Origin: Burkholderia sp. WSM2230
GTDB lineage: Bacteria > Pseudomonadota > Gammaproteobacteria > Burkholderiales > Burkholderiaceae
Direction of reading: 5' to 3'
DNA length: 64,000 nucleotides
Assembly (NCBI RefSeq): GCF_000472445.1
Contig: NZ_AXAJ01000004.1
Coordinates: 62,001-126,000 of the forward strand
The notes under the pieces are model-generated. The model ran no database searches. It was not told the DNA's origin and saw only the letters and a list, made by a program, of their open reading frames with translations. Numbering within the stretch: position 1 is the stretch's first letter; each line of letters starts with the position of its first letter. Made by a program: the position numbers and the translations under genes. Shown here piece by piece: positions 1 through 9,400 of the stretch.

Positions 1-847
1 TCTGGCCGTCCTTCCAGATCGACTGGTGAACGTGCATGCCCGAACCGTTATCGCCGACGATCGGCTTCGGCATGAACGTAGCCGTCTTGCCATACGTGTG
101 CGCGACGTTCTGGATGATGTACTTCATCTGCTGCAGCCAGTCGGCGCGTTGCACCAGCGTCGAGAACTTGGTGCCGATTTCATTCTGGCCCTGGCCCGCG
201 ACTTCGTGGTGATGCACTTCGACCGGAATGCCGATCTGCTCGAGCAGCAGACACATTTCCGAGCGGATGTCCTGGAACGTGTCGACCGGAGCGACCGGGA
301 AATAGCCGCCCTTCGTGCCCGGACGGTGACCGGTGTTGCCGCCTTCGAATTCCTTCGACGACGACCACGGTGCTTCTTCCGAACCGATCTTGACGAAGCA
401 GCCCGACTGGTCCGTGTTCCACTGGACGGAGTCGAAAATGAAGAATTCCGGTTCCGGACCGAAGAAGGCCGTGTCGCCGAGACCCGAGCTCTTCAGATAG
501 GCTTCGGCACGCTTGGCGAGCGAGCGCGGGTCGCGCTCATAGCCCTTGCCGTCCGCCGGTTCGACGACGTCGCAGGTCAGCACCAGAGTGGACTCTTCAT
601 AGAACGGGTCGATGAAGGCCGTATTCGCGTCCGGGACCAGCAACATGTCCGATGCTTCGATGCCCTTCCAACCGGCAATCGACGAACCGTCAAACGCATG
701 GCCGCTTTCGAACTTGTCTTCATCGAATGCCGACACCGGCACCGAAACGTGTTGCTCTTTGCCGCGCGTGTCGGTGAAACGGAAGTCGACAAACTTGACG
801 TCTTCGTCCTTGACGAGTTGAACGACGTCGGCCACGGATTTACTCAT
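1..847 (-). CDS. glnA: Glutamine synthetase type I, N-terminal part (cut by window edge)
   Basis: Catalyses ATP-dependent amidation of glutamate to glutamine in the cytoplasm, the main ammonia-assimilation step. The visible 282 residues start [19 protein letters not shown] and include the beta-grasp domain, the DGSSIAGW segment, the [10 protein letters not shown] metal-binding stretch and [13 protein letters not shown], with [10 protein letters not shown] at the window edge; all are GlnA hallmarks. The start is fixed by an AGGAG ribosome binding site eight bases upstream. The C-terminal part, including any adenylylation Tyr, lies outside the window. A sigma54 promoter and two NtrC-like sites precede it, which fits nitrogen control. 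Identification is secure. Confidence 0.97.
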   Translation of the reverse strand, partial: MSKSVADVVQLVKDEDVKFVDFRFTDTRGKEQHVSVPVSAFDEDKFESGHAFDGSSIAGWKGIEASDMLLVPDANTAFIDPFYEESTLVLTCDVVEPADGKGYERDPRSLAKRAEAYLKSSGLGDTAFFGPEPEFFIFDSVQWNTDQSGCFVKIGSEEAPWSSSKEFEGGNTGHRPGTKGGYFPVAPVDTFQDIRSEMCLLLEQIGIPVEVHHHEVAGQGQNEIGTKFSTLVQRADWLQQMKYIIQNVAHTYGKTATFMPKPIVGDNGSGMHVHQSIWKDGQ

Positions 848-982
848 AACCTATCTCCTGATTAACGAATTCGGCGGATTCAGCCGCCGCCCAATCTAGC
901 TGACCCGTCCCGGCGCGTCCACCCCTGTATTGTGAAGAGCGAATGTGAAGATTAGCCGTCGCAGATCGATCGGGACGAACAA

Positions 983-998
983 AGCAGCAATCGTGCCA
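983..998 (-). promoter_or_regulatory. Candidate sigma54 (-24/-12) promoter of glnA
   Basis: Read on the minus strand, TGGCAC is followed after five bases by CTGCT, so GG and GC are separated by exactly ten bases, as sigma54-RNA polymerase requires. Transcription would begin near 971 and give a leader of about 125 bases before the glnA ATG. Nitrogen-regulated sigma54 promoters upstream of glnA are well known in proteobacteria. Confidence 0.75.
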
Positions 999-1096
999 TG
1001 TGTGCGCCAATACGGCGCGCAGGCGCGCTGCGCGCGCGTCAGCGGGGAATTCGCGCACCGACGCGTATGCAGCCCTTATATCGGTGAGGCGTCTTG

Positions 1097-1113
1097 AGCA
1101 CCAAAATGGGGCG
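1097..1113 (-). promoter_or_regulatory. Candidate NtrC-binding site (promoter-proximal)
   Basis: GCACCA and TGGGGC flank a three-base centre, close to the NtrC consensus TGCACCA-N3-TGGTGCA. It lies about 100 bases upstream of the sigma54 element, a normal enhancer distance. The right half is imperfect (TGGGGC). Confidence 0.6.
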
Positions 1114-1166
1114 TTTTTGGCGGCAGGCGCTGTCGGGCCGTTTATCGTGGTGCATCACGCTAATTC

Positions 1167-1182
1167 TGCACCAGTTTGGGGC
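1167..1182 (-). promoter_or_regulatory. Candidate NtrC-binding site (distal)
   Basis: TGCACCA-GTT-TGGGGC is a second copy of the NtrC-like dyad, about 70 bases (near seven helical turns) from the proximal site. A TGGTGCA half site at 1148-1154 lies just beyond and makes a wider inverted pair with its left half. The rest of 848-1284 holds only these elements and the rhodanese ribosome binding site. Confidence 0.6.
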
Positions 1183-1284
1183 TGTCACGGGGGAGCGCGT
1201 TGCGGCGTCTCGCCCCCGCTTGCGAATGCCGCGCGCGCCCAAAACGCCGCGCTAGAATGGTCGTTTCAGGAAGGAGACCAAGCC

Positions 1285-1749
1285 ATGAGCACACTGGAAC
1301 AGCTGTACTCGCAAGCCGAGAAACGCCGCACGGAAAACCAGTTGCCGTATGCCGGCGCACTCTCGCCGGCCGAGGCGTTCGAGCTACTGCAACTCGACCC
1401 GCGCGCGCGTCTCGTGGATGTGCGCACGCGTGCCGAACTCGACTGGGTCGGCCGGCCGGTGATCGGCGACGGACAATACGCGCACGTCGAATGGACGCGC
1501 TATCCTGGCGCCGTACCGAATCAGGGATTTCTGCATCAACTGAGCGAAGTAGCGTCGCCCGATACGCCGGTGCTGTTTCTGTGCCGCAGTGCCGCGCGCT
1601 CGAAGCTCGCCGCGGTCGCCGCCGCCCAAGCCGGCTTCTCCAAGGCGTACGACCTGCTGGAAGGATTCGAAGGCGACAAGGACGGCCAGGGGCATCGCAA
1701 GACCGTGTCAGGCTGGTGCTTTCGCGGCCTGCCGTGGATCGGCGCGTGA
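1285..1749 (+). CDS. Rhodanese-like sulfurtransferase domain protein
   Basis: A single-domain rhodanese of 154 residues, probably cytoplasmic, likely carrying or transferring sulfane sulfur. The catalytic loop CRSAARS has its Cys at residue 100, and the LVDVRTRAELDWVG segment is the usual CH2-type motif. The ATG at 1285 is chosen because AAGGAG lies just upstream; the reading frame stays open further upstream but that stretch contains the glnA regulatory DNA. Physiological acceptor unknown. Family assignment is firm, substrate is not. Confidence 0.88.
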   Translation: MSTLEQLYSQAEKRRTENQLPYAGALSPAEAFELLQLDPRARLVDVRTRAELDWVGRPVIGDGQYAHVEWTRYPGAVPNQGFLHQLSEVASPDTPVLFLCRSAARSKLAAVAAAQAGFSKAYDLLEGFEGDKDGQGHRKTVSGWCFRGLPWIGA

Positions 1750-1834
1750 CGGCTTGAGCGAGCTGGGAGCCGGCAAGGCGTGTCGCGGGCCGCTCCCTCC
1801 CTTCGCAACCGCGCTCGCAGCGCTTACCGGGTCA

Positions 1835-1920
1835 GCGGTTAGCCTCAGTGATCGCTCCCGGCGATCACCCTCGGCGATCACCCTCGGCGATCACCCTCAG
1901 CGATCAGGCTCGGCGATCAG
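1835..1920. repeat. 13-bp short tandem array downstream of the rhodanese gene
   Basis: The unit GCGATCACCCTCG is repeated with a strict 13-bp period: three near-perfect copies from 1861, a diverged fourth and a partial fifth, preceded by two degenerate copies from 1835. It sits between two convergent genes, 85 bases behind the rhodanese stop. No coding role is seen. Confidence 0.85.
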
Positions 1921-1927
1921 ACGTCGC

Positions 1928-2758
1928 TCAGGCGCGCGGCTTTGCCGCCGCAGTCTCGTGCTCGACGATATCGCCGCCGAGCAGATGCACACCCTCGCGC
2001 AGCTTGACGAACGCCGCGGCGACCGCTTCCGGCTCGCCTTTCACGCCCAGGTCGATGTGATGGCGCGCATAGACGCCGCCGCGTTCGGCGTCGCCCACGC
2101 TCGGCAGACTGAACACCCGCACGCCCGGGAAATCCTGCTCGATCTTTTCCATCAGCGGCGTGACACGCGACTCGGGCAATTCGAAAACCAGCAGCGACTT
2201 TTCCGCGTGCGGCATTGCGTGGTGCAGATGCGCGTAGTGCGTGTCGAGCACCCATTCGATCATCGGCCATGCCATGACCGGAAAGCCCGGCACGAAGTAG
2301 TGCCCGCGAATCGAAAAGCCGGGAATCTTGTTGTAGCCGTTGGGGATGATCTCCGCGCCTTGCGGATACGTACCCATGTTCAGCCGATGCAGATTCTCAG
2401 GCGAGTTCAGGTCGAGCGGCGCAGGGGCCGTCGCCGGATACATGTCGCGGATACGCTCCTGAATCAGCTTCTGCGCTTGCGGATGCAGTTGCAGCGGCAC
2501 CCCTAGCGCGGCCGCCGCGCATTGACGTGTGTGGTCGTCGGGCGTCGCGCCGATGCCGCCGGTGGAAAAGACGATGTCGCCCGACTCGAAAGTACGCCGC
2601 AGCGTCGCGGTGATGCGCTGGGGGTCGTCGCCGATGTACTCTGCCCAGCCAAGCGACAGTCCGCGCGCGCCGAGCAATTCGATGACTTTCGGCAAATGCT
2701 TGTCGATGCGCCTGCCCGACAGGATTTCATCGCCGATGATGATGACGCCAAATGCCAT
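1928..2758 (-). CDS. CinA/MoaB-like molybdopterin-binding domain protein
   Basis: 276 residues beginning MAFGVIIIGDEILSG, the typical start of the CinA N-terminal (MoCF_biosynth) domain. IVFSTGGIGATPDDHT is the conserved ligand-binding loop. The C-terminal nicotinamide-nucleotide amidase domain of full-length CinA is absent, so this is the short form usually annotated as competence/damage-inducible protein A. It follows the EI24-family gene by 30 bases and is probably co-transcribed. Known relatives bind nucleotides or pterins; the substrate here is unknown. Confidence 0.85.
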   Translation of the reverse strand: MAFGVIIIGDEILSGRRIDKHLPKVIELLGARGLSLGWAEYIGDDPQRITATLRRTFESGDIVFSTGGIGATPDDHTRQCAAAALGVPLQLHPQAQKLIQERIRDMYPATAPAPLDLNSPENLHRLNMGTYPQGAEIIPNGYNKIPGFSIRGHYFVPGFPVMAWPMIEWVLDTHYAHLHHAMPHAEKSLLVFELPESRVTPLMEKIEQDFPGVRVFSLPSVGDAERGGVYARHHIDLGVKGEPEAVAAAFVKLREGVHLLGGDIVEHETAAAKPRA

Positions 2759-2788
2759 TGCCGCCTCTTTGGTTGTCTCGTTCGTTGA

Positions 2789-3622
2789 TCAATAAGGAAT
2801 GGGGGCCGTCTGCCGGACTCCGCCAGCCTCGTCCGCCCGCATGCGCTGCAGCGCCCGCAGACAGTAGTAGCCGAACCACAGCGCCGAAAACACGAGGATG
2901 AACGCGTAAATCCAGATCGTCACCGCGGTCATGACCGGAAACAGCACGACCAGCCAAACCGACGACGCCCACAGCAACGTCGGCAGCGACCCCAGTAGGC
3001 CGCTCGCGACGCCAATCAGCAGGAGCGGCAAGCGAAAGCGCCGCACCAGCGCGCGCCGCTCATCGCGCGTGGCGTGCAGCGCAAGCGCGTCGTAGCTCAT
3101 CACCCGGTACGTCAGCCAGCCCCACAGCAGCGGCGGAATCAACGCGAAAAACGGCGGCACGAGCCATAGCGGCAGCGTCACGATCAGCAGCACGAGACAT
3201 ACCAGCGTCGTCCACAGCGCCTGGCCGAGGCTACCGTACCACGTTCCGCCGCGGCGCATTTCGAGGCCGGCGAACTGGCGTGTCGCCAGAAAGCGGATGA
3301 CGGCCGGCATCGACAGCGTCGCGATCAGCAGCAAGACGGTGACGACAATGAGCGGGATCGTCATCGCAATCACGAGGAACGGCGCAATGGCCGCGTGCAG
3401 CGCCGAAAATCCGAGCGAGTCGAACAGATGGTAAAGCGTGACGGTAAACGACCAGCTCTCGAGCCAGGTGCGGGTCGCGCCGATCAGCGTCTGCCAGGAA
3501 AACCACAGGATCACGCCCCACCCGACCGTTGCCGCGAAGAACGGCATGAAGGTCAGCCAGAGCATGCGCGGGTGGAGCGCGCTTGCGAGCGCGCGCCCGA
3601 ACGAGCGCAAAAGGTCATTCAT
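2789..3622 (-). CDS. EI24 (CysZ-like) family integral membrane protein
   Basis: 277-residue inner-membrane protein with about five to six hydrophobic segments, starting MNDLLRSFGRALASALHPRM. It matches the EI24 domain family, whose best-known bacterial member is the sulfate permease CysZ; transport in this protein is not shown. The ATG at 3622 is preferred over an upstream alternative adding 36 non-hydrophobic residues. The gene lies 30 bases before the CinA-like gene, suggesting one transcript. An Arg-rich stretch (TRDERRALVRRFRL) lies between two membrane segments. Confidence 0.8.
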   Translation of the reverse strand: MNDLLRSFGRALASALHPRMLWLTFMPFFAATVGWGVILWFSWQTLIGATRTWLESWSFTVTLYHLFDSLGFSALHAAIAPFLVIAMTIPLIVVTVLLLIATLSMPAVIRFLATRQFAGLEMRRGGTWYGSLGQALWTTLVCLVLLIVTLPLWLVPPFFALIPPLLWGWLTYRVMSYDALALHATRDERRALVRRFRLPLLLIGVASGLLGSLPTLLWASSVWLVVLFPVMTAVTIWIYAFILVFSALWFGYYCLRALQRMRADEAGGVRQTAPIPY

Positions 3623-3772
3623 GCGAGCGGGTGCCGGTGAATGCAACGATGAAATAAAGAAAGCGACACGGCGGCCATTGAACTCGGACCGCGCGCAAAC
3701 GTGGACAGCATAAACCACGCGACGGGCCACCGGGGAGACCGGTAGCGCACGAAGAAAGGGAGTCAGCCGGGT

Positions 3773-4768
3773 TCAGACCGCGTTCGCACCGCTCTCGTTG
3801 CGGCGCCGGGCGGACAGGCGCCGGCCGATGCGCACGAAGGCGAGCCAGTGCTGCGCCCAGAAGCCTTCGCCGTACCCGCGGCCCTGCAACTGGTCGCTGA
3901 TGCCGGTGGGCTCCATGTCGCGGCTCCACGACACGCTGCGAAACAGCATGTCCCACCACGGAAACAGCACGCCGAAGTTGCAGCCGTATTTCAGGCCTTC
4001 ATGACCGTAGCCGATTGCATGATGGCGCCTATGAAACGTCGGGCTGACCAGCAGGCGCTCGCCGAGCCAGCCGAAGTACAGGCGGATGTTGGCGTGCTGG
4101 ACGCTCTGCGCAAGATTCGTAATCGCGACGAGCACGACGAACTGCGACGGCGGCACGCCGATCACAAGCGCAATGATCGCGAAGAACGACGCCTGCAGCA
4201 GGTCGTCGAGCAGATGGTTGCGGTCGTCGGCCCACAGCGACATCTGCTGCTGGCTGTGGTGCACCGCGTGCAACTCCCACCACACGCCGATGCGGTGCTG
4301 CCAGCGGTGATACCAGTAACCGGCGAAATCGAGCGCGAGCAGGTACATGACGAACGTTACGAGCGGTTGCGTCGTAACGCCCGGCCAGAGGTTGTCGAAC
4401 TCGATATTGGAGATGTTATGCAGACGCAGCCACGCCTGAACGTTGTCGAAAAACGGCTGCAGCGCGAAGAAGAAGAACAGGTTCAGGATGCCGAGCTTGG
4501 CGATCCACGTGTAGATCACGTCGACGCGCACTGCCTTGCGGTTCTCCCACTGCTCGACTGGCCGCAGCGACTCGAGCGGCCGCAGCACCGCGTACATGGC
4601 CAGCACCTCGAGCACACCCACGATCACCCAGTAAAGGCTGTCGTAAGTGTCTTCGTCGTAGTCCATCAGATCGAAGTGGAACAGCAGCGGCTGCACCACA
4701 TTGACGTACAGCAACGTCTGCGCGGCACAGACGAAGTTGTCGAGCGAAGAGAAGATCAGATGGAACAT
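3773..4768 (-). CDS. Sterol desaturase / fatty acid hydroxylase family membrane protein
   Basis: 331-residue di-iron membrane enzyme of the fatty acid hydroxylase superfamily. Histidine clusters that ligate the iron pair are visible in order: HRWQH, HAVHHS, a later NHLLDD region, and FHRRHHAIGYGHE. Four to five hydrophobic segments surround them. Such enzymes hydroxylate or desaturate lipids with O2; the substrate cannot be read from sequence, and Burkholderia hopanoid or ornithine-lipid hydroxylation are only possibilities. It stands alone between genes in the same direction. Confidence 0.85.
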   Translation of the reverse strand: MFHLIFSSLDNFVCAAQTLLYVNVVQPLLFHFDLMDYDEDTYDSLYWVIVGVLEVLAMYAVLRPLESLRPVEQWENRKAVRVDVIYTWIAKLGILNLFFFFALQPFFDNVQAWLRLHNISNIEFDNLWPGVTTQPLVTFVMYLLALDFAGYWYHRWQHRIGVWWELHAVHHSQQQMSLWADDRNHLLDDLLQASFFAIIALVIGVPPSQFVVLVAITNLAQSVQHANIRLYFGWLGERLLVSPTFHRRHHAIGYGHEGLKYGCNFGVLFPWWDMLFRSVSWSRDMEPTGISDQLQGRGYGEGFWAQHWLAFVRIGRRLSARRRNESGANAV

Positions 4769-4878
4769 GGCGCTGGTCGGTTACTTCGATCTTTGCGGCT
4801 CGTGATCTTGCAATATGACGTTGCGATGTGAGCTTTGCGATATGCCGCGGCTTTGACGCGGCATGGCAGGCTCTATTA

Positions 4879-5898
4879 TCACGCGCCGTTCGGCGCCGTG
4901 ACCGGCGCCCGATTAAAGAAATAGATGCCGTGCGGCGAGCGGCCCACGGCGATCGTCTGGATCAGCTTGCGGGTGCTCAGGTCGATGATGCCGACGTGCT
5001 TCGCGAAGCGGAACGTTACCCACAGATAGCGTTTGTCGGCGGAAAGTTCCATGTCGTCGGGCCCCGGCATCAGACCGGTGATGTCGCCCACGTTGGTGAG
5101 CGACTCTTCGTCGATGATGCTGATCGTGCTCGCCACGCGGTTCGACACCGCGACGTGCTTGCCGTCCGCCAGTGAGCGGAAGTTGTGCGCGCCGTTGCCC
5201 GTATGGATCGTCTTGACGATCTTCTGCGTATGCCAGTCGACCACGGCCACGTAGTCGGCGCCGGTCATGCCGACGAGCAGGTACTTCTCGCCCGGCGTCA
5301 TCCACAGCCCCGCCGGCACCTTGCCGACCTTCATTTTCCACTTGACGGACTGGGTGGCGAGGTCGATTGCGGCGAGTTCGCCGGACACCTGCAGCGTGAC
5401 GAAGACCGTCTTGCTGTCATTCGTGAAAGCCATGTGACTCGGCATGACGGCGAGCGGCAGACGCGAGGCGAGCGTCATCTGGTTCTTCTGGCCGTCGTAG
5501 TGGTAGATGTCGAGGCGGTCGAGGCGCAGACCGGTCGTGACGAGCCACTTGCGGTCAGGCGAAAATCCGATCTGATACGGATCCTCGATGTTTTCGACCC
5601 AGCGCTGGACCTGCCCTGTTTTCGGGTCGACGAACATCAGATTGTTCGACACCGAGTTCGCGACGATCAGCGACGAATTGTCCGGCGTCGCCATCAGGTG
5701 ATGCGGTTCCTTGCCTGTCGGCACCGTGCCGATGACCTGACGGGTCGTCTCGTCGATGAGGCTCAGCGTGGCTTCGGCGGAATTCAGCACGATCACGTTG
5801 TTGGCGTGGGCCGCCGGAGAAAAAAAGCCTGCCGCGGCGGCGAGAGCGAGGCCTGCGGCGAACGTGGCTGTCACGCCGGGAAGAAAAAATTTACGCAT
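4879..5898 (-). CDS. Exported YVTN-type beta-propeller protein
   Basis: 339 residues with a Sec signal peptide (hydrophobic stretch to about residue 27, probable cleavage after SPAAHA) followed by repeated blades such as NNVIVLNSAEATLSLID, PHHLMATPDNSSLIVANS and GRSPHGIYFF. This is the YVTN/cytochrome-D1-like seven-bladed propeller fold. No heme-binding CxxCH and no obvious cofactor residues are present, so a binding or scaffold role in the periplasm is more likely than catalysis. It is divergent from the adhesin gene across a 582-base region. Confidence 0.85.
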   Translation of the reverse strand: MRKFFLPGVTATFAAGLALAAAAGFFSPAAHANNVIVLNSAEATLSLIDETTRQVIGTVPTGKEPHHLMATPDNSSLIVANSVSNNLMFVDPKTGQVQRWVENIEDPYQIGFSPDRKWLVTTGLRLDRLDIYHYDGQKNQMTLASRLPLAVMPSHMAFTNDSKTVFVTLQVSGELAAIDLATQSVKWKMKVGKVPAGLWMTPGEKYLLVGMTGADYVAVVDWHTQKIVKTIHTGNGAHNFRSLADGKHVAVSNRVASTISIIDEESLTNVGDITGLMPGPDDMELSADKRYLWVTFRFAKHVGIIDLSTRKLIQTIAVGRSPHGIYFFNRAPVTAPNGA

Positions 5899-6008
5899 GA
5901 AAACTCGCTTCGGAGAACGGCTGTCATTGTAGAACGTTTGCCGCTGCCTGCGGTTGACGCAGGTCGGGCTGCGCTACCGGGAAAATGAAGGGCCACATGC
6001 GTGATGGC

Positions 6009-6052
6009 GGGGGGGCGAACGGGCCCAGAAACGGGCCCAGAAGCGCCCCCCC
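6009..6052. repeat. G7/C7 hairpin enclosing a 12-bp direct repeat
   Basis: GGGGGGGCG at 6009-6017 is perfectly complementary to CGCCCCCCC at 6044-6052. The loop is almost entirely two copies of AACGGGCCCAGA (6018-6029 and 6030-6041). It lies 110 bases upstream of the beta-propeller start and 430 bases upstream of the adhesin. Function unknown. Confidence 0.8.
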
Positions 6053-6067
6053 GGGAAGCGAAAAACG

Positions 6068-6116
6068 TTGTCTTATTTGATGTTCAGCGCAACCAGGAAC
6101 ATGCCGAATAAGACAA
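6068..6116. promoter_or_regulatory. Perfect 10-bp inverted repeat upstream of the adhesin gene
   Basis: TTGTCTTATT at 6068-6077 and AATAAGACAA at 6107-6116 are perfect inverted copies separated by 29 bases. A third related copy, GATAAGACAG, lies at 6184-6193. The surrounding DNA is unusually AT-rich for this genome. This is a plausible operator set, but no regulator is recognised. Confidence 0.55.
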
Positions 6117-6352
6117 GTTTCCATAAAGACAAAATGCGACTCCTCTTTATATTGCCCGGCGAATTACGTCGAATACACACAAAGATAAGACAGAAAAAAT
6201 CGATTTTTCATATTTCGGATTTGGCTTATTTTTGGGCTTACACCGAGCCCGGACAATCCTCGCGCGTTCATCGTCCAGCCCTTAACCAGGTGGACTTTCG
6301 AGTGAGCGCGGACTGATCCGGTTACTGAAAATGCGCCAACAGCACCCACGAT

Positions 6353-6385
6353 TATTAATGGCAACAAACGGCACCGCCATTAATA
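6353..6385. promoter_or_regulatory. Second perfect 10-bp inverted repeat, near the adhesin start
   Basis: TATTAATGGC at 6353-6362 and GCCATTAATA at 6376-6385 form a perfect dyad with a 13-base spacer, about 95 bases before the adhesin ATG. It could be an operator or a hairpin in the mRNA leader. The remaining bases of 5899-6480 hold no ORF that looks coding. Confidence 0.5.
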
Positions 6386-6480
6386 TCCGTTAGCTTTGCA
6401 AGACCAGAAAATGGGCGATGACGCCTCTCCGGATTATCGCGCCCACTCCGCCACAAAAACAACAGTGCGGAGTTTAATAC

Positions 6481-9400
6481 ATGAATAAAACCTATCAATC
6501 AATCTGGTGTGAAGCGACGTCGACGTGGGTAGCGGCCCCGGAAACGTCGAAGGTGAGGACGAAACGGGGTTCGGCCCGCACGAAAGCCGTGGGACGAGCT
6601 GTCGCGGCAATTGCTCTATTTGCCGCAGCGAATGCGATGGCAGCGGGCAGCAGCGCGACAGAGGTGGGACCGGGCGCCAATGCTGCGGGAAGCGGCTCGG
6701 TCGCGGTTGGCGTCAACGCGAATGCATCAGGCACCAATGCCATTGCTGAAGGCGCAAATGCCGTTGCCTCGGCCGACAATTCCATAGCCTTGGGCATGGG
6801 CACCACCGCGACCGGCTCTGGCTCGACTGCGATGGGCGTAGGCGCCAGCGCGTCGGCGGACGGCGCCACTGCTACTGGAATAGCTTCGGTAGCGGCGGGC
6901 CTGCGCTCGGTGGCGAGCGGATTCACTGCACAAGCGAACGGCACAGACTCGATCGCGGCAGGTGCCGGAGCCGTCGCGGGCACAGCCGGCGCAACCGCGT
7001 TGGGCGGCTTGGCGCACGCCAATGCCATGATGTCGACCGCGGTTGGATATGGCGCACGGTCTGACGGGGTCAACGCTGTTGCACTTGGCGATGGCGCGAC
7101 CGCTTTGAGCAGTTACTCGTTCGCCGGCGGTACATCCGCCACGGCCGCGGGCGCTAACTCCACGGCACTCGGCCATGCCGCCTCGACCACCGGCCTGAAC
7201 TCGGTCGCCCTTGGCTACGCTGCCGGCGCGTCGACTGACAACAGCGTTGCGCTGGGCGCCCGGTCCACCACAAGCGCGGACCTCAGCAAGGGCGCCTATG
7301 TACCGCCCGGCGCCGATCCCACGACAATAGCGGGGGCGAGAGCAAACGGCGAAGTGTCGGTGGGTTCGTTTGGAGCGGAACGCCGCATGACTAACATCGC
7401 CGCCGGTGCCGATGCAACCGATGCGGTGAACGTCAGTCAGTTGCGGGCCGCAACCGCAGGTCTCTCGCGCTACTTCAAAGCCAACGGCGCCAATGACGGC
7501 AGCGACGACGCAAGTTCCACCGGAGACCGTGCAGTCGCCGTCGGCAGCAGCGCGGCGGCCAGTGACGCTCAGACCGTCGCCGTCGGCGCTAGCGCGGCGG
7601 CCAGTGGCTCTCAGGCCATCGCCGTGGGCGCAAGTGCCATGGCAAGCGGCGCCGACGCGGTCGCCATCGGCAGTTCGGCGCAGGCCGTCGGTCAGGCCAG
7701 CTTCGCCGCCGGCACCAGCGCGCAGGCCCAGGGCAGATTCAGTACGGCCGTGGGGGGCTTCTCCAATGCGGCCAGCGACGGCTCCACCGCCCTCGGCTAC
7801 GCGGCAAGCGCGACCGGCGGCAACGCAACTGCGCTCGGCTATCAGGCAGGCGCGCCCGGCGGCAATGCAACCGCGCTCGGCTATCAGGCACGTGCGCAGG
7901 CGGCGAACTCGGTCGCACTGGGCCAAGGCTCTTTAGCGGACCGGGCCAACACCGTTTCCGTAGGATCGAAAGGCAACGAACGGCAGATTGCGAACGTGGC
8001 GGCCGGTACAGCCGGTACGGATGCGGTCAACGTCACGCAGCTCAATACAGTGGTCGGCAACGCGTCGCGCTACTTCAAGGCCGGCGGCGCCAACGACGGC
8101 AGCGACGACGCAAGTTCCACCGGAGACCGTGCAGTCGCCGTCGGCAGCAGCGCGGCGGCCAGTGGCTCTCAGGCCATCGCCGTGGGCGCAAGTGCCACGG
8201 CAAGCGGCGCGGACGCGGTCGCCATCGGCAGTTCGGCGCTGGCCGTCGGTCAGGCCAGCTTCGCCGCCGGCACCAGCGCGCAGGCCCAGGGCGGATTCAG
8301 TACCGCCGTGGGCGGCTTCTCCAATGCGGCCAGCGACGGCTCCACCGCCCTCGGCTACGCGGCAAGCGCGACCGGCGGCAACGCAACTGCGCTCGGCTAC
8401 GAGGCGAGCGCCGCCAGCGGCAACGCAACCGCGCTCGGCTATCAGGCACGCGCGGGCGCGACGAACTCGATTGCACTCGGCAATGGCGCCTCGACCAATG
8501 GCGTCGGCGCCATTGCCATAGGCACGGGGGCGAGCGCGCCCAACGACTATGGCATCGCGCTCGGTCACTTCGCCTATGCGGAGGACGCCGGGTCTCTGGC
8601 TCTGGGTGCGATGTCGGAAGCTCGCGCGCAGGGCTCGGTTGCACTCGGCCAGCGCTCCATCGCCGATCGCGCCAATACGATCTCCGTCGGCTCCGCCGGC
8701 AACGAACGCCAGATCACCAACGTCGCCGCCGGCACCGCCGACACCGACGCGGTCAACGTCGCCCAGTTGAAAGCCGTGAGCGACCAGGGTGCCGCTACCG
8801 CCGCGAAGCTCGACGGCGCGGTGACGTACGACCGCAACGCCGACGGCAGCGTTAACAAAAACAGCGTCACGCTCGGCGGCGATGCAGCGAGCGGCGGCAC
8901 GGTCATCCACAACCTGGCGGACGGCGTCGACAGTTCCGACGCGGTCAACGTCGGTCAACTGAACGCAGCAATCAACGGCGCGGTGAACAACGCCGTCGTG
9001 AACGCGGCGAACCCGTTCATGAGCGGGGAAGGCGACCGCGACCTGGAAGGCGCGGTGTCGTCGGGCGTGCATTCGGTTGCAAGCGGAGCGAACGCGCGCG
9101 CCACCGGCGCCAACGCCAGCGCCATGGGCGCGAACTCGCTTGCGAGCGGCAGTGGGGCGACTGCGCTGGGTGCGGGCGCCACCGCGAGCGCCGCGAGCTC
9201 CGTCGCATTGGGCCAAGGCTCGGTCGCGGATCGCGCGAACACCGTATCGGTGGGCGCGGCGGGTCAGGAGCGCCAGATCGCCAACGTCGCAGCCGGCGTG
9301 CAAGGCACCGATGCGGTCAACGTCAACCAGTTGCAACAGAGCATGAGCGACGCGCTCGGCGCAGCGCGGAGCTACACCGACGATCAGATCCGTTCCGCGC

